Shown in pieces: positions 53,343 through 62,363 of a stretch of DNA of 64,000 nucleotides. The notes under the pieces are model-generated. The model made no database searches. It was not told where the DNA came from and was given only the letters and a program-made list of their open reading frames with translations. The stretch comes from Dehalobacter sp. (GTDB taxonomy: Bacteria > Bacillota > Desulfitobacteriia > Desulfitobacteriales > Syntrophobotulaceae): the NCBI GenBank assembly GCA_023667845.1, contig JAMPIU010000050.1:157268-221267 (forward strand), given 5' to 3'. The position numbers and the translations under genes were made by a program. How positions within the stretch are numbered: position 1 is the stretch's first letter; the number at the start of each line of letters is the position of its first letter.

Positions 53343-54542
53343 ATGGGAAAAGTACTCGTTATCGGCTGCGGCGGCGTCGCCGGTGTGGCAATTCACAAGA
53401 TCTGTCAGAATTCAGAGGTATTCGGAGAATTGTGTATTGCCAGCCGTACGAAATTGAAATGTGATGCTTTAGCGGAAAAACTGGGCGGAGGTAAAACCAA
53501 AATTACAACAGCCCAGGTAGATGCTGACAACGTGGAAGAACTGATCGCACTGATCAACAAAGAGAAGCCTGACGTTGTACTGAATCTGGCTTTGCCGTAT
53601 CAGGACCTGCATATTATGGATGCCTGTCTGGCCACAAAGACCAGTTATGTTGATACCGCCAATTATGAGCCTGAGGATACTGCTCATTTTGAATACAAGT
53701 GGCAGTGGGAATACCGGGAGAAATTCAAAGAAGCAGGAATTACCGCGCTGCTCGGTTCAGGTTTTGACCCGGGGGTCACCAGTGTATTCAGTGCGTACGC
53801 ATTAAAGCACCACTTTGATGAGATACATGAAATTGATATTTTGGATTGCAATGGCGGCGACCACGGTTATCCGTTTGCGACGAACTTTAACCCTGAGATT
53901 AATATCCGCGAAGTCACGGCCAAAGGCAGCTATTGGGAAAATGGCCACTGGGTGGAGACTGAGCCGATGGAGATCAAAAGGGAGTACAATTTCAAGGGTG
54001 TTGGTGTCAAGGATATGTACCTGCTGCACCACGAGGAATTGGAAAGCCTGGCGCTGAATATTAAAGGCATCAAACGCATTCGTTTCTTTATGACTTTCGG
54101 ACAAAGCTACCTGACACATCTGAAATGTCTCGAGAACGTTGGTATGACGAGCATTGAGCCTATTAATTATAATGGAATGGAAATCATCCCTTTGCAGTTC
54201 TTAAAAGCTGTCCTGCCGGATCCGGCTTCCCTTGGCCCGCGTACCAAGGGCAAAACCAATATTGGATGCATTTTCAAGGGAATTAAAGACGGCAAGGAAA
54301 AAACCTACTATCTGTATAACATCTGCGATCATGAGGAGTGCTATCGCGAAGTAGGAAGCCAAGCCATCAGCTATACCACCGGCGTACCGGCGATGATCGG
54401 GGCGATGCTGGTTATGAACGGTACCTGGGCGAAACCTGGTGTTTATAATATGGAAGAGTTTGATCCCGATCCTTTTATGGAAGCACTCAATAAGTGGGGG
54501 CTGCCCTGGGAACAGGACTTCAATCCGGCGCTGGTACGCTGA
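53343..54542 (+). CDS. Carboxynorspermidine synthase
   Basis: 399 residues of the saccharopine-dehydrogenase-like family. GKVLVIGCGGVAG is the NAD(P) loop; NLALPYQDLHIMDAC and GFDPGVTSVFSAYA are typical. It couples a diamine with aspartate semialdehyde reductively to carboxy(nor)spermidine. The decarboxylase gene overlaps its stop codon, which supports the assignment. ATG 53343 is preferred over ATG 53337 by spacing to GGAGG. Confidence 0.88.
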   Translation: MGKVLVIGCGGVAGVAIHKICQNSEVFGELCIASRTKLKCDALAEKLGGGKTKITTAQVDADNVEELIALINKEKPDVVLNLALPYQDLHIMDACLATKTSYVDTANYEPEDTAHFEYKWQWEYREKFKEAGITALLGSGFDPGVTSVFSAYALKHHFDEIHEIDILDCNGGDHGYPFATNFNPEINIREVTAKGSYWENGHWVETEPMEIKREYNFKGVGVKDMYLLHHEELESLALNIKGIKRIRFFMTFGQSYLTHLKCLENVGMTSIEPINYNGMEIIPLQFLKAVLPDPASLGPRTKGKTNIGCIFKGIKDGKEKTYYLYNICDHEECYREVGSQAISYTTGVPAMIGAMLVMNGTWAKPGVYNMEEFDPDPFMEALNKWGLPWEQDFNPALVR

Positions 54543-55750
54543 TGGGAAACGCAATAATGGACCTGTACGCAAGAGAACAGAATACTGAGGAACTGAAGGC
54601 TGTAGAAACAGAAAATGCAGAAAACTGGTTTGACTGTGTTCTGACTCCGAGCTATGTGGTTGATGAAAATCTGTTAATCTCAAATTTAAAAATTTTACAA
54701 GACATTCAGGAACAGAGCGGAGCAAAGATTCTGCTCGCCCAGAAGGCATTTTCAATGTTCCGGGTATACCCTTTGATTGCCCAATATTTGTGCGGAACAA
54801 CAGCCAGCGGTTTGCACGAGGCGAAGCTCGGCCGTGAAGAATTTGGCAAAGAAGTGCATATTTTCAGTCCGGCTTACCGGGAGGATGAATTCGATGAGAT
54901 CCTGACTGTATCCGATCATATCATATTTAATAGCTTTTCTCAGTGGAATAAGTTTGGTAAGCGGGCGCTCGCTGCAGGGGCAGAATGCGGCCTGCGGATC
55001 AACCCGGAATGTTCCACCCAGAAAGGTCATGGCATGTATGATCCCTGCGGACCCTATTCCAGACTCGGTGTGACCAGGGCAAACTTGAAGCAGGATTGGC
55101 TCCAAGGCCTTTCCGGACTGCATCTGCATACGCTGTGCGAACAAAATGCCGATGCGCTGGTGACAACGGTCGAAGCCTTTGAGAAGTCGTTCGGTCAGTT
55201 CTTGCCTGGGATGAAATGGCTGAACCTTGGTGGCGGGCACCACATTACACGTGAAGATTACGATCGGGAGCTTCTGATTCGAACCATCAAGCGTCTGCGG
55301 GAAACCTATGGCATTACCGTGTACCTGGAACCTGGCGAAGCGATCGCCCTAAATGCCGGTTTTTTGGTCTCATCCGTGCTGGATACGCTGCATAACGGTA
55401 TGAACATTGCTATCCTGGATGCTTCAGCTGCCTGCCATATGCCGGATGTACTGGAAGTTCCGTACCGTCCCCGGATAATTGGCTCAGGGCAGCCCGGAGA
55501 AAAGAAAACTACGTACCGTCTTGGGGGGCCAACCTGCCTGGCCGGCGATATCATCGGCGATTATTCATTTGATCGGGCCTTAAATCCCGGAGACCGCCTG
55601 GTCTTCTGTGATATGGCGATTTACTCCATGGTCAAAAACAATACATTCAATGGGATACGGCTGCCGGATATTGTCCTGAACAAGGCTGACGGTACCCTTG
55701 AGACTGTCCGCAGCTTCGGCTATGAGGACTTCAAAAATCGCCTGTCTTAA
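54542..55750 (+). CDS. nspC: Carboxynorspermidine decarboxylase NspC
   Basis: 402-residue PLP decarboxylase of the alanine-racemase fold. PLP-lysine Lys68 in LLAQKAFSMF, GLHLHTLCEQN, GGGHHITREDYD, EPGEAIALNAG and GPTCLAGDIIGDY. It produces spermidine or norspermidine. The first base of the ATG is the last of the upstream TGA. Together with the synthase it forms the alternative polyamine route that does not need decarboxylated SAM. Confidence 0.92.
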   Translation: MGNAIMDLYAREQNTEELKAVETENAENWFDCVLTPSYVVDENLLISNLKILQDIQEQSGAKILLAQKAFSMFRVYPLIAQYLCGTTASGLHEAKLGREEFGKEVHIFSPAYREDEFDEILTVSDHIIFNSFSQWNKFGKRALAAGAECGLRINPECSTQKGHGMYDPCGPYSRLGVTRANLKQDWLQGLSGLHLHTLCEQNADALVTTVEAFEKSFGQFLPGMKWLNLGGGHHITREDYDRELLIRTIKRLRETYGITVYLEPGEAIALNAGFLVSSVLDTLHNGMNIAILDASAACHMPDVLEVPYRPRIIGSGQPGEKKTTYRLGGPTCLAGDIIGDYSFDRALNPGDRLVFCDMAIYSMVKNNTFNGIRLPDIVLNKADGTLETVRSFGYEDFKNRLS

Positions 55751-55854
55751 AGCAAGCCAGTTGAAAATGTGGTATGATCATAAAAGATAGATTATACTGT
55801 TTTATTGGAGCATGCATTTGACCAAAGACTTTTGACACTTGAGGAGGAAAGCGA

Positions 55855-56787
55855 ATGCCGATCAAAATTCCGGACGATTTACCGGCAAAAGAAATCCTGG
55901 AGAATGAAAATATATTTATTATGGGCGAAAACCGGGCACAGCATCAGGATATTCGTCCTTTAAGAATAGCACTGCTTAATTTAATGCCTACCAAAATCGT
56001 TACCGAAACGCAGTATTTGCGCTTGATGAGCAACTCACCTCTGCAAATAGAGATAACACTGCTTTACACTTGGACGCATAAGCCTGCGAATACTTCGGAA
56101 GAACACTTAAGCAGGTTCTACAGTTCTTTTGATGAAGTGAAAGACCAAAAATTTGATGGTCTGATTATCACCGGTGCACCGGTCGAAAATCTGGAATTTG
56201 AAGATGTGGACTACTGGGATGAACTCAAACAGATCATGAAGTGGAGCCTTACCAACGTTTATTCAACCATACATGTCTGCTGGGGAGCCCAGGCGGGATT
56301 ATATTATCATTACGGGATTCCGAAATATTCGCTTGACAGTAAAATGTTTGGGATATTCAGCCATAAGATTATTAATCATAATAACAACAATAATTTCCTG
56401 CGGGGGTTTGACGAAGTATTCAATGCACCGCATTCCCGCCATACGGAAATCAGGATCGAAGATATCGAGAAGCATCCGGAACTGGAAGTTTTGGCCACAT
56501 CGGATGACGCCGGAGTTTATATGGCTGCCGGCAAGCATGGCAGGCATCTTTTTGTTACCGGCCATCCCGAGTATGATGCGTTTACGCTGAAAACCGAATA
56601 TGACCGGGATGTGAATAAAGGCCTGGATATCGCGGTTCCCCAAAATTACTTTCCTAATGATGACCCGAAGAAAATGCCTCAGGTTACCTGGAGAGGACAT
56701 GCCAATTTATTGTTTTTAAACTGGCTGAACTATTATGTATATCAGCAGACACCTTTCGACCTTGGACAATTGGCTGAGTCAGACTGA
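55855..56787 (+). CDS. metA: Homoserine O-acetyltransferase MetA
   Basis: 310 residues of the MetA family. Nucleophile Cys142 in HVCWGAQAG, and GHPEYDA with the catalytic His and Glu. Residue 111 ([10 protein letters not shown]) is Glu; in this family Glu111 marks acetyl-CoA and Gly111 succinyl-CoA specificity, so I call an acetyltransferase even though annotation pipelines often write succinyl. It delivers O-acetylhomoserine to MetY. ATG with GAGGAGG. Confidence 0.93.
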   Translation: MPIKIPDDLPAKEILENENIFIMGENRAQHQDIRPLRIALLNLMPTKIVTETQYLRLMSNSPLQIEITLLYTWTHKPANTSEEHLSRFYSSFDEVKDQKFDGLIITGAPVENLEFEDVDYWDELKQIMKWSLTNVYSTIHVCWGAQAGLYYHYGIPKYSLDSKMFGIFSHKIINHNNNNNFLRGFDEVFNAPHSRHTEIRIEDIEKHPELEVLATSDDAGVYMAAGKHGRHLFVTGHPEYDAFTLKTEYDRDVNKGLDIAVPQNYFPNDDPKKMPQVTWRGHANLLFLNWLNYYVYQQTPFDLGQLAESD

Positions 56788-56855
56788 GAGGTTGAATCAA
56801 GTTGGGTGACTGCGTATTTGTATTGATCACATGTATCGTTTTGGGGGCTTCTATA

Positions 56856-57116
56856 TTGTTTTACGTTTATATTGTAGAATGCAAGGATGGAACATTGTAC
56901 ACAGGTTGGACTGTAGACATAGAAAAGAGGCTGACAGCCCATAACATGGGTAAGGGTGCTAAATATACCCGGTCGCGGTTTCCTGTTGTCCTCAAATACC
57001 TGGAACAGGTGTCATCCAAGCCGGAAGCATTCCAAAGGGAATACAGCATCAAACAATTAACCCGGGAACAAAAATATCAGCTGATTGCCCAAAGCAAGTC
57101 GGATCAAATAACCTGA
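56856..57116 (+). CDS. GIY-YIG nuclease domain protein (YhbQ/UPF0213-like)
   Basis: 86 residues. The start LFYVYIVECKDGTLYTGWT has the GIY-YIG strand pair, and KGAKYTRSRFPV and the REYSIKQL helix follow. Such stand-alone domains are thought to act in DNA repair or as nucleases of unknown target. I chose TTG 56856 because it fits the family's N-terminus and GGGGG lies 8 bases upstream; the longer frame adds a hydrophobic stretch not seen in the family. Confidence 0.85.
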   Translation: MFYVYIVECKDGTLYTGWTVDIEKRLTAHNMGKGAKYTRSRFPVVLKYLEQVSSKPEAFQREYSIKQLTREQKYQLIAQSKSDQIT

Positions 57117-57137
57117 TGGAATGTCAGGTTATTTTTT
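57108..57137 (+). terminator. Terminator after the GIY-YIG gene
   Basis: ATAACCTGA and TCAGGTTAT pair around 7 bases, followed by T. The left arm overlaps the stop codon. Confidence 0.85.
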
Positions 57138-57237
57138 ACATAAAAATTAAGCACAGAATTTACCTTCCCGGCCACAGAATATTTTCTTTTCAGCGGTCCA
57201 TAATAAAACAAAATATTAAAACGGAGGTATTTTTGCA

Positions 57238-57405
57238 ATGAAAGCCAAGAAGATGCAAGGACCTAACACTGGAATCAGATGTGTGGTCAATACCTGTTAT
57301 TATTATATGAATGGGGATCACTGCACAGCTGAAAAAATTGAAGTGCAGTCCCGGAATGCAGCTAACGCTGAACAGACTGACTGTGCGACCTTCATCAAAG
57401 AATAA
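57238..57405 (+). CDS. DUF1540 small cysteine-rich protein (55 aa)
   Basis: MKAKKMQGPNTGIRCVVNTC, then YYYMNGDHCTAEKIEV and TDCATFIKE. The four Cys, the CxAxxIxV block and the CATF end are the DUF1540 pattern, a small probably metal-binding protein common in spore-forming Clostridia. Function unknown. ACGGAGGT ribosome binding site, ATG 57238. Confidence 0.85.
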   Translation: MKAKKMQGPNTGIRCVVNTCYYYMNGDHCTAEKIEVQSRNAANAEQTDCATFIKE

Positions 57406-57415
57406 CAGGAAAAAT

Positions 57416-57451
57416 GGAGGGGGATACGCTACTTTTGTCCCCCCCTTTTTC
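57416..57451 (+). terminator. Terminator of the DUF1540 gene
   Basis: AGGGGGA pairs with TCCCCCC around a 13-base loop, followed by a T run. Confidence 0.75.
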
Positions 57452-57505
57452 TATTCTTGTTACTTTTATTTCAATAATAATGATCCCTCTAATATTGATT
57501 ACAGG

Positions 57506-57820
57506 CTACTGAAGTGGTATACCGGTATTCCGCTCATATCTTTGAATAAGCGGGTCAATGATTACGGCAGAGACAAGACCCAGATAAGCGGAGATAAAGC
57601 CGAAGCCCAGGAATGCAATAAGCTGCTGTAAGTTAAGCTGGAGCGAATGGTAATATAAGAAAATAGCTAAACCGCACCAGAAGCCTTGACAGAATGGACA
57701 GCCAAACAACTTGCAGAAAAAGTAGCCTTTCTGCTTAAGGGCATCTCTGATTTTTTTAAATAAGACAAAGTCAAATAGAAAAAAACGGAGGCTTAAAGCC
57801 AGCAGAAGCTCAAAAACCAT
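57506..57820 (-). CDS. DUF1360-like small membrane protein
   Basis: 104 residues with three hydrophobic segments. KLFGCPFCQGFWCGLAIF matches the Cys motif of the DUF1360 membrane family. The role is unknown. Its ATG at 57820 has GTGATC upstream, a weak ribosome binding site. Confidence 0.65.
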   Translation of the reverse strand: MVFELLLALSLRFFLFDFVLFKKIRDALKQKGYFFCKLFGCPFCQGFWCGLAIFLYYHSLQLNLQQLIAFLGFGFISAYLGLVSAVIIDPLIQRYERNTGIPLQ

Positions 57821-57925
57821 TATAGATCACCTGATTTTATAAAATTTGTCCTTTTACATTCCATATTATGGTAAAGTACAATAATATGTGCCTAGTTAAT
57901 GATGACCAGGTTAAAAATCAAAAAA

Positions 57926-57986
57926 CAAAAAAGCCTAATGCAAGAATCATCCGGAAAGGGATTTAGGATTCTCGATCAGGCTTTTT
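57926..57986 (-). terminator. typA terminator
   Basis: AAGCCT/AGGCTT outer stem and AGAATC/GGATTCT inner stem, with a U run on the minus transcript. Confidence 0.75.
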
Positions 57987-58012
57987 CGTTATCAGATGTT
58001 CTGATTTGAGGA

Positions 58013-59842
58013 TTAGATTCCGCTCATATTTTTTTGTTTTTCATAACGGGTGCGGGTGTTTTTGTCTAAAAATCTTTTGCGCAGGCGAACGTTGATGGGT
58101 GTAATTTCTACATATTCATCATCATTGATATATTCCAGGGCTTCTTCCAGACCGAGCAATTTTGCCGGTTCCAGTCTCAGGCTTTCATCGGCTCCGCTGG
58201 AGCGCATGTTGGTCAACTGCTTTTTGCGGGCAATGTTAATATCAATATCCTGTTCGCGGTTGCTTTGGCCGACAATCATACCTTCATAGACTTTGGTTCC
58301 GGGATCAATAAACATTCTGCCGCGGTCCTGCAGCTGAAACAGTGCATAAGCGGTGGATTCTCCCGGATCTGAAGCGACCAGGACTCCCCGGTTGCGGCCT
58401 TGAATATCGCCCTTATACGGTTGATAGGAATGGAAGACATGCGCCATGATTCCTTCCCCGCGGGTTTCGGTAAGATAGTCCCCCCTGAAGCCGATCAATC
58501 CGCGTGCCGGAATCAAAAACTCCAGGCGTGTAACTCCACCGGACATGTTGACCATGTTCTGCATCTCAGCTTTACGGGTGCCAAGCATTTCAATCACGGT
58601 GCCGGTGCACGAATCAGGAATATCACAAGTCAAATGCTCAAATGGCTCGCATTTGACACCGTCAATCTCCTTCAGAATAACTTCCGGTTTCGAGACCATC
58701 AGTTCGAAGCCTTCTCTTCGCATATTTTCAATCAGGATGGACAGGTGCAGCTCTCCGCGTCCTGATACTTGAAAACAGTCCATGTTTTCAGTTTCTTCCA
58801 CGCGGAGACTAACATTTGTTTCAATCTCTTTAAACAGTCTTTCTCTGAGCTTGCGGGACGTGATATGTTTTCCTTCTGTTCCGGCAAAAGGACCGGTATT
58901 GACCATGAAAAGCATGGTCAGGGTAGGTTCGTCAATTTCAATCATCGGAAGAGGTTCCGGATTCAACGGATCAGCTATGGTTTCTCCGATATTGATATTG
59001 GGAATGCCGCTGATAGCTACGATGTCTCCGGCATTTGCTTCAAGTACATCAACCCGGCCTAAGTTCTGGAAGGTAAATACTTTACCGACTTTGACTTTCT
59101 CGATCGATCCGTCTCTTTTGATCACAGCGACTTGAGTATTAGCAGTCAGCTTGCCCCGGAAGACACGTCCGATAGCAATCTTGCCAAGGTAATCGTTATA
59201 GTCGAGTGTTGTTGCCAGCATTTGTAGCGGACTGTCGGGATCGCATTCTGGAGCAGGAATTTCTTTCAGAATCGTTTCGAATAACGGGACCAGATCTTCA
59301 GTCATTTCCCCGGGTTCATAACCGGCATTTCCCTGACGGGCTGAGGTATAAACAATTGGAAAATCAAGTTGTTCATCACTCGCGCCAAGCTGCATAAACA
59401 ACTCCAGGACTTCATCGACAACTTCGTAGGGACGCGCTTCAGGCCGGTCGACTTTGTTAATGACGACGATGGGTTTCAAATCCAGTTCCAAAGCCTTACG
59501 AAGCACAAATTTCGTCTGAGGCATCGGGCCTTCAAACGCATCAACAACCAGAAGCACACCGTCGACCATTTTCAGGACGCGCTCGACTTCTCCACCAAAA
59601 TCGGCATGTCCAGGGGTATCGACAATATTGATCTTGACACCCTGCCAGTTTACGGAAGTATTCTTAGCCAGAATGGTAATTCCGCGTTCCTTCTCCAGAT
59701 CATTGGAGTCCATGACTCTTTCTTCGACTTGTTCATTGGAGCGAAACGCTCCGCTTTGTCTGAGCATGACATCGACAAGACTTGTCTTGCCATGATCGAC
59801 GTGGGCAATAATTGCTAAATTTCTTAAATGGTCAGCGTACAT
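58013..59842 (-). CDS. typA: GTPase TypA/BipA
   Basis: 609-residue ribosome-associated translational GTPase. G1 [10 protein letters not shown]3 [13 protein letters not shown]4 NKVDRPEA and the C-terminal BipA domain ([18 protein letters not shown]). It assists 50S assembly and stress adaptation. Full length. ATG with AGGAGA; promoter at 59983-60010. Confidence 0.96.
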   Translation of the reverse strand: MYADHLRNLAIIAHVDHGKTSLVDVMLRQSGAFRSNEQVEERVMDSNDLEKERGITILAKNTSVNWQGVKINIVDTPGHADFGGEVERVLKMVDGVLLVVDAFEGPMPQTKFVLRKALELDLKPIVVINKVDRPEARPYEVVDEVLELFMQLGASDEQLDFPIVYTSARQGNAGYEPGEMTEDLVPLFETILKEIPAPECDPDSPLQMLATTLDYNDYLGKIAIGRVFRGKLTANTQVAVIKRDGSIEKVKVGKVFTFQNLGRVDVLEANAGDIVAISGIPNINIGETIADPLNPEPLPMIEIDEPTLTMLFMVNTGPFAGTEGKHITSRKLRERLFKEIETNVSLRVEETENMDCFQVSGRGELHLSILIENMRREGFELMVSKPEVILKEIDGVKCEPFEHLTCDIPDSCTGTVIEMLGTRKAEMQNMVNMSGGVTRLEFLIPARGLIGFRGDYLTETRGEGIMAHVFHSYQPYKGDIQGRNRGVLVASDPGESTAYALFQLQDRGRMFIDPGTKVYEGMIVGQSNREQDIDINIARKKQLTNMRSSGADESLRLEPAKLLGLEEALEYINDDEYVEITPINVRLRKRFLDKNTRTRYEKQKNMSGI

Positions 59843-59982
59843 TCAATTTCTCCTGTCGTAATCTAATTCTTTCTCCTTAACAAGTAAGAACATAAATAAG
59901 AATATTGGTATTTGCATATCGAAATCTTAAAGAAGTAATACTTGCCAATCGTCCTGCATATGAAGAGGACGTAACCTTTAAT

Positions 59983-60010
59983 ATTATAATACGTTTAAAG
60001 TTTTTTTCAA
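59983..60010 (-). promoter_or_regulatory. typA promoter
   Basis: On the minus strand TTGAAA (60005-60010), 16 bases, TATAAT (59983-59988). The roughly 135-base leader contains a GTCCT/AGGAC hairpin near 59951-59970. The interval 59843-60195 contains no gene, only this promoter and that of the CHAP gene. Confidence 0.7.
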
Positions 60011-60122
60011 ATTAATTTATTTTTCCCGATCATTTTTTGTTTTATTCTGGAATCAGGATCTGTCTATTTTTTATTGGAACTGTTTCAACATTATTCTACA
60101 ATCGGCATGTTCGCGGTAAGGC

Positions 60123-60151
60123 TTGCGCAAATATGCGGAGAAATATATAAT
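60123..60151 (+). promoter_or_regulatory. Promoter of the CHAP hydrolase gene
   Basis: TTGCGC (60123-60128), 17 bases, TATAAT (60146-60151). Confidence 0.6.
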
Positions 60152-60195
60152 TTCATAGGGACGAGTATAAAACACATCATGAAGGAGCAGACCCG

Positions 60196-60900
60196 ATGAG
60201 GAAATCCAGGCGAACCTATCGCAGACGAAACAAGACACCGTTGCTCGCCATCTTAATCATCGTATTTGCCTTAGCAATCGTAATGGTATCCAAAATAGTT
60301 TCCGGCAATGCAACCGATCATTCACAGACAGGCTCAAGCTACGGAGCTCAAACGGCGGATCATTCCAGTGAAGCAGCGGACACTGCGCGTCTAATCCGGC
60401 AAGCTGACGTTGCTGCCGGTACGAAAATCGATGAATATAAAGGTGTGCCAGTCTATTCCAATGGCGCGAATTATATGTCCAGCCACGGCTTAAGTTATAG
60501 TGAAGACGATTATTATTACGGCTACAAGTGGCAGTGTGTGGAATTCGTCAAACGATTCTATTATGAAATCTATCATCATGAGATGCCTGACGGCGCTGGA
60601 AACGCCAAATATTTCTTTAATCCGATGCTGGCGCAGGGCGAACTGAATGAACAGAGAGGCCTTGTTCAGTACGTTAACGGAGGGAATGAAAAACCCCGGG
60701 AAGGAGACCTGCTGGTCTTCGATGAGGGGTCTTACGGTCACGTTGCAATTATCTGCGGAGTAGGCGACGACTGGATTGAAGTCATTCAGCAGAACTCCGA
60801 GGTTTCCAGGGAAAAATACAGTCTTGTTTACAAAGATGGTACCTATACGATATCCGGAGATAGAGATCCGGCCGGATGGCTCAGAGTTAGCAGCAGGTAA
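60196..60900 (+). CDS. Membrane-anchored CHAP-domain amidase/peptidase
   Basis: 234 residues. A very basic N-terminus (MRKSRRTYRRRNK) and one membrane helix (residues 14-34) give an inside-out anchor. A Ser/Ala linker and a CHAP domain follow, with Cys114 (WQCVEFVKR) and His182 (GHVAIICG), then an Asn/Gln-containing end. It is similar to glutathionylspermidine-type CHAP amidases, interesting beside the spermidine genes 5 kb away, but wall hydrolysis is equally likely. ATG with AAGGAG. Confidence 0.82.
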   Translation: MRKSRRTYRRRNKTPLLAILIIVFALAIVMVSKIVSGNATDHSQTGSSYGAQTADHSSEAADTARLIRQADVAAGTKIDEYKGVPVYSNGANYMSSHGLSYSEDDYYYGYKWQCVEFVKRFYYEIYHHEMPDGAGNAKYFFNPMLAQGELNEQRGLVQYVNGGNEKPREGDLLVFDEGSYGHVAIICGVGDDWIEVIQQNSEVSREKYSLVYKDGTYTISGDRDPAGWLRVSSR

Positions 60901-61008
60901 ACCTGGCCATAACAGCAAAGATTTAAGGAATTGAGAAACCAGAAAAATATTAAGGCTGAAAATATTAAGGCTGAGCCGAGATGGAGAATTTCGACTCAGT
61001 CATTTTAG

Positions 61009-61043
61009 TATATCAAAAAGTAGAAATACTACTTTCTGATATA
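61009..61043. repeat. 15-bp inverted repeat between CHAP and UppS-like genes
   Basis: TATATCAAAAAGTAG and CTACTTTCTGATATA pair with one mismatch around a 5-base loop. Just before it, AAAATATTAAGGCTG occurs twice in tandem (about 60944-60973). The interval 60901-61203 has no gene. Confidence 0.6.
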
Positions 61044-61203
61044 TCTAAATGCAGCTATGGTTGACACCAAGGCGTGGCGTCAGCAAAGTTTTCTTTTTAT
61101 TAGCTGAAAATAATTTGTAATAATCTACGATAATTGGAAACAATAATGGTAAACCTGTAGAGAATATCGAACATTATCGGCATAGTGTAAAGGAGTATCC
61201 AGA

Positions 61204-61845
61204 ATGAGAATTCCCAATCATATTGGGGTTATCCCAGATGGCAACCGGCGATGGGCAGACAACAATGGATTACCAAAGGAGATGGGCTACCGGGAAGGTC
61301 TGGACCCAGGACTTAAACTTCTGAAATTATGCAGGGGAGCCGGCGTCAAAGAACTGACCTATTATGGTTTTACAGTGGATAATACCAAAAGACCAGCTAC
61401 TCAGAAGAAAGCTTTTGTGCAGGCCTGCATTGATGCAATTGGTATGATTGCGAGCGAGGACGTGTCCTTGTTAGTGATTGGCGATACAGAATCTAAGATG
61501 TTCCCCAAAGCGCTGCTGCCATATACGCGTCGGACAAAGGTCGGCAAAGGCGGCATTAGAGTGAATTTTCTCGTCAATTATGGCTGGGAATGGGATCTGG
61601 GAAATCTTCGTACTGCCGAAAAAAATAAGAGAAAGGTTATTAAAGAGTTAAAATCAAATGATATTTCCAGAGTTGATTTGCTGATCCGCTGGGGAGGAAG
61701 ACGCCGACTCAGCGGTTTCCTGCCTGCACAAAGTGTTTATGCGGATTTCTATGTACTCGATGATTACTGGCCTGATTTTAAGGAAGAGCATTTCTATGAT
61801 GCTCTGAAGTGGTATAATACGCAGGATATTACTTTAGGCGGTTAG
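61204..61845 (+). CDS. Atypical UppS-like prenyltransferase
   Basis: 213 residues, shorter than UppS (about 240-250). HIGVIPDGNRRWA keeps the catalytic Asp (Asp12), but the usual MDG is PDG. The substrate motif that normally reads RTSGE/RxSNFL is IRWGGRRRLSGFLPAQS, with the metal-binding Glu replaced by Arg. It may make a different prenyl chain or be a paralogue with altered function. ATG with AAAGGAG. It is not near cell-wall genes. Confidence 0.75.
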   Translation: MRIPNHIGVIPDGNRRWADNNGLPKEMGYREGLDPGLKLLKLCRGAGVKELTYYGFTVDNTKRPATQKKAFVQACIDAIGMIASEDVSLLVIGDTESKMFPKALLPYTRRTKVGKGGIRVNFLVNYGWEWDLGNLRTAEKNKRKVIKELKSNDISRVDLLIRWGGRRRLSGFLPAQSVYADFYVLDDYWPDFKEEHFYDALKWYNTQDITLGG

Positions 61846-61887
61846 AAAAAGAATGTGAGTGGAGAATGCACAGTCTCGGTGAATAAA

Positions 61888-61922
61888 GGTATTAACAAGG
61901 TATTAACAAAGGTATTGACAAA
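61888..61922 (+). repeat. Triple GGTATTRACAA repeat ending in the -35 box
   Basis: GGTATTAACAA, GGTATTAACAAA and GGTATTGACAAA in tandem. The third copy, through one A-to-G difference, contains the TTGACA of the leuA promoter. Confidence 0.7.
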
Positions 61923-61944
61923 GAAGTAATTGGACTGATATAGT
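61915..61944 (+). promoter_or_regulatory. leuA T-box promoter
   Basis: TTGACA (61915-61920), 18 bases, TATAGT (61939-61944). It starts the T-box leader. Confidence 0.75.
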
Positions 61945-61950
61945 GAATAG

Positions 61951-62239
61951 GAATATATGAAAAGATGATGACAGGGAATAATAAGTCCGGAGTGTTTGTG
62001 CAGAGAGCCGCAGGCTGGTGAAAAGCGGTCAAGACGAAAGACTGAACTCCCCCTTGAGTTGCCGGCTGAAACCATTCAGGTAGTAGGACCGGACGGAGTC
62101 TTCCGCCGTTAAAAGGAAGGGGATATCGGAAGATGATTTCATTGTTTTCCCGCATCCTGTTGAGTGAACGGCATATGCCGTTAACATGAGTGGTACCGCG
62201 AATTGGCCTTCGTCTCATTATTTGAGACGAAGGCTTTTT
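61951..62239 (+). ncRNA. T-box leader, tRNA-Leu (CUC specifier)
   Basis: The T-box sequence AGTGGTACCGCG (62189-62200) stands before a terminator GCCTTCGTCTCA/TGAGACGAAGGC with five T (62206-62239). Stem I shows the AGAGAGCC motif near 62003. The specifier loop reads GAA-CTC, giving codon CUC for leucine at 62047-62049. Uncharged tRNA-Leu should stabilise the antiterminator and switch on leuA. Confidence 0.9.
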
Positions 62240-62363
62240 GACGTCCATGGATGGACTAATGTCGCGATTCCATGGAGGGAAAGAACCGACAAACCCACGG
62301 ATGGACAAAGGTTGCAGTGTAAAGGATGGCAAGGGGCGGCGACGTTAAAGGAGGTAATGTTTT

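Noticed and set aside
53231..53464. 77-codon plus-strand frame at the end of the structured RNA region
   Set aside because: Overlaps the carboxynorspermidine synthase start in another frame and has a Lys/Arg-rich, non-protein-like end.
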